Origin: Candidatus Portnoyibacteriota bacterium
Lineage (GTDB): Bacteria; Patescibacteriota; Minisyncoccia; Portnoybacterales; GWB1-42-6
NCBI GenBank assembly: GCA_028717445.1
Contig: JAQUNU010000029.1
Coordinates: forward strand, 1 to 8,429
Direction of reading: 5' to 3'
DNA length: 8,429 nucleotides
Positions 4,896 to 8,429 of the stretch are shown one piece after another; the first letter of the stretch is position 1, and each line of letters opens with the position of its first letter. Under the pieces are notes generated by a model that saw nothing but the letters and a program-made list of their open reading frames with translations, had not been told where the DNA came from and made no database searches. The position numbers and the translations under genes are program-made.

Positions 4896-4962
4896 TGTCA
4901 TGCTGAACTTGGTTCAGCATCTCTTTTAATTTTTTAGATCCTGAAACAAGTTCAGGATGACA
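4896..4962. repeat. Inverted pair of 28-bp palindromic repeats (REP/MITE-like)
   Basis: Two 28-bp arms, 4896-4923 and 4935-4962, are inverted copies around an 11-bp A/T-rich centre and differ at a few positions. Each arm contains its own hairpin: GCTGAAC-TTG-GTTCAGC on the left, CCTGAA-ACAAG-TTCAGG on the right. The outer G-C pair of one arm is C-G in the other, a compensatory change. The left hairpin followed by a T-rich stretch may serve as the terminator of the upstream operon. Similar TGTCATCCTGAAC-type interspersed repeats are familiar from many bacterial genomes. The right arm contains an ATG (4957) in frame with murI that is probably not its start. Confidence 0.8.
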
Positions 4963-4974
4963 CCCTGCGCTAAA

Positions 4975-5799
4975 ATGAATTCTCAGAGAAAAAAATTTAA
5001 AATCGGCGTTTTTGATTCCGGTTTCGGGGGCTTGATCATTTTAAGGGATATTATCGGGTCTCTGCCTGAATACGAGTATGTTTATTTGGGAGACAGCGCC
5101 CGCATCCCATATGGAACCCGTTCGCAAGAAACGGTTTTTAATTTTACAAAACAGGCAGTTGAGTTTCTTTTCAAAAAGAATTGTTTTTTGATTGTGCTCG
5201 CCTGCAATACCGCCTCAACTAAAGCGCTCCGAAAAATTCAGCAGGAATATCTGCCAAAATTTTATCCGGACAGGCGGGTTTTGGGCGTCATTATTCCGGC
5301 CGTCGAAGCCGCGGTTTCCTGCGCCAAAGAAAGGATTGGCGTGATTGCGACGCAAGGCAGCGTTGATTCAGGCGCTTTTATAAAGGAAATAGAGAAAATT
5401 AATCCCAAAATGAAAATTTTTCAACAGGCCTGTCCTCTATTTGTGCCGTTCGTTGAAGAAGGGGAGCACAATTCTCCGGCCGCGGATTTGATCATGGAAA
5501 AATACCTCGCGCCTTTAAAGAAAAAAAAGATAGAAGCCTTGATTCTCGGTTGTACTCATTACGGGATTATGGAAAAGAAAATAAAGAGATACCTCGCCGG
5601 GGTAAAAATGATAAACGAGGGGAAAATCGTTGCCGCAAAGTTAAATGATTATCTGAAAAGGCATCCTGAAATAGAAAAACAGCTAATCAGAAATTCAAAA
5701 ATAAATTTTTACACGACTGATTTGACGGAAAAATTCGGGAAATTAGGGAGCGCATTTTTTGGCCGAAAAATAAAGCCGCAAAAAGTCTCCCTGGAATAA
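4975..5799 (+). CDS. murI: Glutamate racemase
   Basis: MurI interconverts L- and D-glutamate in the cytoplasm, supplying D-Glu for peptidoglycan. From ATG 4975 the product has 274 residues, the normal length. Conserved elements are visible: GVFDSGFGG with Asp14 and Ser15, LGDSARIPYG near 38-47, the first catalytic Cys77 in ACNTAS, GVIIPAVEAA (104-113), and the second catalytic Cys193 in LGCTHY with His195. The frame could begin at ATG 4957, but that codon lies inside the palindromic repeat and would add six residues (MTPCAK) of repeat origin, so 4975 is preferred. No Shine-Dalgarno is present. With the D-Ala-D-Ala dipeptidase-like gene upstream, it indicates that the host makes or processes its own peptidoglycan. 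The catalytic set is complete. Confidence 0.95.
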   Translation: MNSQRKKFKIGVFDSGFGGLIILRDIIGSLPEYEYVYLGDSARIPYGTRSQETVFNFTKQAVEFLFKKNCFLIVLACNTASTKALRKIQQEYLPKFYPDRRVLGVIIPAVEAAVSCAKERIGVIATQGSVDSGAFIKEIEKINPKMKIFQQACPLFVPFVEEGEHNSPAADLIMEKYLAPLKKKKIEALILGCTHYGIMEKKIKRYLAGVKMINEGKIVAAKLNDYLKRHPEIEKQLIRNSKINFYTTDLTEKFGKLGSAFFGRKIKPQKVSLE

Positions 5800-5810
5800 T
5801 TTTCTTAAAT

Positions 5811-5851
5811 TTGACAGACGAATACAATTTGTTTTAACCTAATAAATTAGG
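5811..5851 (+). promoter_or_regulatory. Possible promoter -35 with adjacent inverted repeat
   Basis: TTGACA at 5811-5816 is a perfect -35, but the best -10 at proper spacing (around 5834-5840, TTAACC/TAACCT) is poor. Overlapping it is CCTAAT-AA-ATTAGG (5838-5851), an inverted repeat with a 2-bp centre. A weak -10 with an overlapping palindrome fits an activator- or repressor-controlled promoter for the gene at 5943. Confidence 0.4.
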
Positions 5852-5886
5852 CAGGAGTTTGTTCTTTAATATTACGGCTTTGCGGT

Positions 5887-5936
5887 GTGCCCCTTTTGAA
5901 AACACGGCACGGCTCCCAAAAGGAGCTTTATGGAGG
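5887..5936 (+). promoter_or_regulatory. Structured leader and strong RBS of the 5943 gene
   Basis: The leader has a stem GTGCC (5887-5891) / GGCAC (5906-5910) and a second stem GCTCC-CAAAA-GGAGC (5912-5926). The ribosome site GGAGG (5932-5936) is 6 bases from the ATG. The CTCC of the second stem could pair instead with GGAG of the RBS, so the hairpin may keep the RBS free or mask it. Confidence 0.45.
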
Positions 5937-5942
5937 AAAAAA

Positions 5943-6593
5943 ATGGGAAAAGGAAAGATCGTTTCAAGGACGGAATTTACCTATCGCGTGGATTCAACTG
6001 GTGAATTTTCAGCCGAATTTTGCCTGCGGCAAGCCCATGATCATTTCAGAAGTAGCACTGTTTACTTAACGCGGACTGAAGATTACGAAGGCGAAGACCA
6101 TTTTGTGCTTAGTCATCCCGAAAAAGAGCTGGAAATCGATTCGCAAGGGACCGCCGCCAATGCTATGTGGGGTTTTAGCATTGATGGCATGACGCTTGTC
6201 AGAATGAGCCGGATATTTGAGAACGCCTGTCTGCCTTTGCCAGAAAAAGAAATAGAAAAAACGCAAAGGTTGATAGGTGGATATATTCCTTGGCGTAATG
6301 GTGAATTGCTCTTGGGAGCAGTTATGATTGCGGAACAAGAGTGCACAATTACCTGTCTCCCTTCGGCAAGGACTGTCAGAGTGGATATTATAGCCGCAGA
6401 GGGTAAACTCAAAGATAATGACAATTATCGGCTGGAGTTTTTTCGCAGATGCCACAAGATTGAACTGATGATTAAGCTTGTCCGGGCCGCCACCCAGCTT
6501 AACCAGGCCTATCGCACGAAACCAAAAAACTCTGGCTTTATTGATCGTTCCAACAAGGAATTGTTCGGAGAGATCGGCGACGTTCTTTATTAA
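5943..6593 (+). CDS. Hypothetical protein, family not recognised
   Basis: The product has 216 soluble residues, with no signal peptide or membrane helix. It opens with beta-rich sequence (FTYRVDSTGEFSAEF, STVYLTRTEDY). The middle has a GFSIDGMTLVRMSRIFENA segment and IGGYIPWRNGELLLGAVMIA, and the end is a helix rich in Arg and Lys (about 160-195). I cannot assign a function. ATG 5943 is chosen for its excellent GGAGG site 6 bases upstream; the frame stays open to a TTG at 5859, but that part lies in the structured leader. The gene is a single transcription unit, bounded by a possible promoter at 5811 and a strong terminator at 6604. Confidence 0.75.
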   Translation: MGKGKIVSRTEFTYRVDSTGEFSAEFCLRQAHDHFRSSTVYLTRTEDYEGEDHFVLSHPEKELEIDSQGTAANAMWGFSIDGMTLVRMSRIFENACLPLPEKEIEKTQRLIGGYIPWRNGELLLGAVMIAEQECTITCLPSARTVRVDIIAAEGKLKDNDNYRLEFFRRCHKIELMIKLVRAATQLNQAYRTKPKNSGFIDRSNKELFGEIGDVLY

Positions 6594-6603
6594 AACTGCC
6601 ATG

Positions 6604-6635
6604 GCCGCGGAGAGATTTATTCTCCGCGGCTTTTT
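6604..6635 (+). terminator. Intrinsic terminator of the 5943 gene
   Basis: GCCGCGGAGA (6604-6613) and TCTCCGCGGC (6621-6630) make a perfect 10-bp, GC-rich stem with a 7-base loop. It is followed directly by TTTTT, 10 bases after the stop codon. Confidence 0.93.
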
Positions 6636-6641
6636 CAATCC

Positions 6642-6669
6642 TTGACATTTCGCTCGAATCGGTTATAAT
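6642..6669 (+). promoter_or_regulatory. Consensus sigma70 promoter of the RRM gene
   Basis: TTGACA (6642-6647) and TATAAT (6664-6669) are separated by 16 bp, a perfect match in both boxes. Transcription should start near 6676, giving a leader of about 145 bases before the ATG at 6820. Confidence 0.88.
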
Positions 6670-6677
6670 GTATATGT

Positions 6678-6770
6678 TTGTAAGTTTTCTCAAGAGAGTT
6701 TCTTTGCCTTATATATCCATAATAAGGTAATAAGAGGCCAAAGAATTCATCAAGAGAGGTCGTCTTACAA
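6678..6770 (+). promoter_or_regulatory. Structured 5' leader of the RRM gene
   Basis: Three nested stems can form: TTGTAAG (6678-6684) with CTTACAA (6764-6770), TTCTTTG (6700-6706) with CAAAGAA (6739-6745), and CCTTAT (6707-6712) with ATAAGG (6722-6727). The 9-mer TCAAGAGAG is directly repeated at 6690-6698 and 6750-6758 on the two sides of the inner helix. Such A/U-rich leaders are common in cold-shock or autoregulated RNA-binding protein genes. No known class is recognised. Confidence 0.55.
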
Positions 6771-6819
6771 GTTTAAAAGTAGTTCGAGGTTGGTTAAAAA
6801 CAATCTCAAAAAAGTAAAA

Positions 6820-7146
6820 ATGGCAAAGAAACTTTATGTCGGCGGTCTGCCTTTTAGCACGACCGAAGACGCCTTGAAAGAGGCATTCGCGCAAGCCGGA
6901 GCCGTTGAGTCAGCGACAATTATCGTTGACAAGATGTCCGGCCGATCACGCGGATTCGGTTTCGTGGAAATGGCCACAGACGAAGATGCTCAGAAAGCCA
7001 TCGATTTATGGAATGGCAAAGAGCTTGAAGGCCGCACGATAACTGTCAATGAGGCTCGCCCGATGGGCGACAGGCCTCCCCGACGCCAGTTTGGCGGAGG
7101 CGGCGCAGGCCGCGGACGCGGATTCGGCGGCGGGCAACAGTGGTAA
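6820..7146 (+). CDS. RRM-domain RNA-binding protein with glycine/arginine-rich tail
   Basis: The product has 108 residues. One RRM fold spans about 4-80. RNP2 is LYVGGL (5-10) and RNP1 is RGFGFVEM (44-51), carrying the aromatic residues that stack on RNA bases. A flexible Gly/Arg tail follows (from about 86, with GRGRGFGGG). Bacterial proteins of this type are small RNA-binding proteins, often cold- or stress-induced and likely RNA chaperones. ATG 6820 matches the canonical MAKKLYVGGL start; a TTG at 6790 in frame is unlikely. There is no Shine-Dalgarno, but a long structured leader precedes the gene, so post-transcriptional control, possibly autoregulation, is plausible. It forms its own unit between the 6642 promoter and the 7177 terminator. 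Confidence 0.93.
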   Translation: MAKKLYVGGLPFSTTEDALKEAFAQAGAVESATIIVDKMSGRSRGFGFVEMATDEDAQKAIDLWNGKELEGRTITVNEARPMGDRPPRRQFGGGGAGRGRGFGGGQQW

Positions 7147-7176
7147 TTCTTGAGAGAATACTCTGTTAATGAAAAG

Positions 7177-7206
7177 ACACCCTTCTTGAAAAAGAGGGGT
7201 GTTTTT
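7177..7206 (+). terminator. Intrinsic terminator of the RRM gene
   Basis: ACACCCTTCTT (7177-7187), loop GAAA and AAGAGGGGTGT (7192-7202) form an 11-bp stem with one T-G wobble. The run of T continues through 7206. It starts about 30 bases after the stop codon. Confidence 0.92.
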
Positions 7207-7280
7207 GTATGATTGACTTTATTTACCGGTTTTAAGGGAAGGATTTTTTATTCGTATATTTGTATATTCGTGAATACTCG

Positions 7281-7309
7281 TTGACAGAGAAACTTTTATG
7301 TTGTATCCT
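7281..7309 (+). promoter_or_regulatory. Promoter of secD
   Basis: TTGACA (7281-7286), a 17-bp spacer and TATCCT (7304-7309) place the start near 7316, about 14 bases before the ATG at 7330, leaving a very short leader without a Shine-Dalgarno. Just upstream, 7250-7280 holds TATATT/TATTCG-type short repeats and a GTATATTCG-TGAATAC near-palindrome of unknown meaning. Confidence 0.7.
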
Positions 7310-7329
7310 GTTTTTATAAAACATTTCAT

Positions 7330-8429
7330 ATGCCAATCCTGAAAACAATTTTTAAACCTTTCGGTTTTTTATTTTTTAACCAAGGAAAAATTTCGCGCAA
7401 CACCTGGATAATTCTGGGCATATTGGCGCTGGCGCTTTTTGCCGCGTTTTTGGATTATCCGTCGGCCTGGAACAAGGGGGCGGATTTTTTGAACGCAAAG
7501 CTGGGATTCCAGACTCATAAGATTCCGCATTTTTTCAACAAGCCCTTCCGGCTCGGGCTTGATCTGCAGGGTGGAACTCATCTGATTTTTGAAGCCGATG
7601 TCAGTCAATTAAAAGATTCTAAATCCAGCGACGCCATGCAAGGGATCAGGGACGTCATTGAAAGAAGAGTCAACATGTTCGGCGTGGCCGAACCGGTTGT
7701 TCAGGTTGAAAGTGCGGGCGATCATCATCGTTTGGTCGTTGAGCTGGCCGGAATAAAAGACGTCAACGAGGCCATAAAAATGATAGGTGAAACACCTTTT
7801 CTTGATTTTCGGGAAGAGCGGACAGCCGAAGATTCAAATGTTATCCTGGAAGCGCAAAAAAATAACCAAAGAATGGACGAGGACCCTTATTTCAAACCCA
7901 CGGAGCTGACCGGCAGATATTTGAGCGGCGCGGACATGATTTTTGATCCCAACACGGGCCAGCCCATGGTCGGTCTGGAATTCAATGATGAAGGCGCCAG
8001 GCTTTTTGAAGAAATAACCGGCCGGAACGTGGGCAAGCGGCTGGCGATCGTTTTGGATGGCGTGGCGATCAGCGCGCCAAATGTCAATGAGCCGATCTAG
8101 GGCGGCAAAGCCCAGATCACCGGCAATTTTACCTATGAAGAAGCAAAAATTTTAGCCCAGAGGCTCGAGGCCGGCGCTTTGCCGGTGCCAATCACGCTTG
8201 TTTCCCAGCAGTCCGTCGGTCCGACTTTGGGGCAAAAATCTCTGGATCAATCTTTGAAGGCCGGATTCGTCGGCTTTCTGGCTATACTTTTATTTTTGAT
8301 TATTTTTTACAGGATCCCTGGATTTATGGCGGCTTTGTCGCTGTGGGGTTATATCGTATTTCTTTTGGCTATTTTTAAAATTTTCGGAGTGACATTGAGC
8401 TTGGCCGGAATCGCTGGCTTTGTCCTTTC
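7330..8429 (+). CDS. secD: Protein translocase subunit SecD, interrupted by an in-frame amber codon; 3' end beyond the window
   Basis: SecD is an inner-membrane partner of SecYEG that uses proton flow to help pull exported proteins across. TM1 lies at about residues 25-41. The periplasmic P1 region follows with the LGLDLQGGTHL signature (75-85) and RRVNMFGVAEPVVQ. Beyond the stop, the frame gives LEAGALPVPI, GPTLGQKSL and at least two further membrane helices, exactly as in SecD. The frame is broken by TAG at 8098-8100 (codon 257), where NEPI-stop-GGKAQ replaces a position likely to be Gln. No other stop occurs up to the window end, so about 110 codons of intact, conserved sequence follow the TAG. 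The upstream 256-codon open stretch is 7330-8100. A recent nonsense mutation, a base error (CAG to TAG) or amber suppression are all possible. SecD is normally essential for efficient export, which favours an error or suppression. The start matches the promoter at 7281. Confidence 0.92.
8098..8100 (+). other. In-frame amber codon in secD
   Basis: TAG interrupts an otherwise continuous SecD frame. One transition turns it into CAG (Gln). TAG ends genes at 225, 749 and 4882 in this window, so general recoding of TAG is unlikely. Confidence 0.9.

Noticed and set aside
6066..6638. 190-residue minus-strand open frame
   Set aside because: It is antisense to the 5943 gene, which has a strong RBS and terminator, and its translation has no recognisable domain.
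1..8429. CRISPR array, tRNA or rRNA genes
   Set aside because: No regularly spaced direct repeats, no cloverleaf with a T-loop consensus and no rRNA-like conserved sequence were seen.

Overview
The window looks like part of a small bacterial genome, most plausibly a Candidate Phyla Radiation (Patescibacteria, Parcubacteria-like) organism. This is an inference from gene style: short genes, few Shine-Dalgarno sequences, an RRM protein with a glycine/arginine tail, a short MurI and an M15 D-Ala-D-Ala dipeptidase-like protein. No rRNA or tRNA is present to confirm it. The code appears standard: every complete gene ends in TAA or TAG, and TAG is a real stop in at least three of them.

Region 1 (1 to about 2790) reads as one end of an integrated mobile element. 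It has a two-helix holin-like protein followed by a membrane-anchored lysozyme/glucosaminidase-like protein (a lysis-cassette arrangement). Next come a good promoter and about 300 nt of non-coding but strongly base-paired sequence. A tyrosine recombinase with all catalytic residues follows, then a near-consensus promoter driving a small acidic protein and a small helix-turn-helix protein. A second near-identical promoter fires into about 180 nt that lacks a convincing gene. The bases are visibly less A/T-rich here than to the right.

Region 2 (2794 to 4882) is a tight same-strand run: a short protein that looks C-terminally truncated, an M15D dipeptidase-like protein that looks N-terminally short, a conserved-looking protein with a ParB/sulfiredoxin-like GxHR motif, a small HxGH nucleotidyltransferase and an ASCH-domain protein. 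The abrupt junction of two incomplete genes near 3000-3023 suggests an old deletion or recombination scar.

Region 3 (4883 to 8429) is chromosomal housekeeping. An inverted pair of palindromic repeats (4896-4962) precedes murI. Then come an unidentified 216-residue protein with a structured leader and strong RBS, a clean terminator, a consensus promoter and structured leader for an RRM RNA-binding protein, another terminator, and secD. secD is cut by an in-frame TAG at codon 257, after which the same frame continues with typical SecD sequence to the window edge.

The items most worth a second look are the structured RNA in front of the integrase, the duplicated promoter module with DnaA-box-like 9-mers, the orphan transcript region after the second promoter, and the amber codon in secD. 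All genes found are on the + strand. Minus-strand open frames are shadows of these genes.
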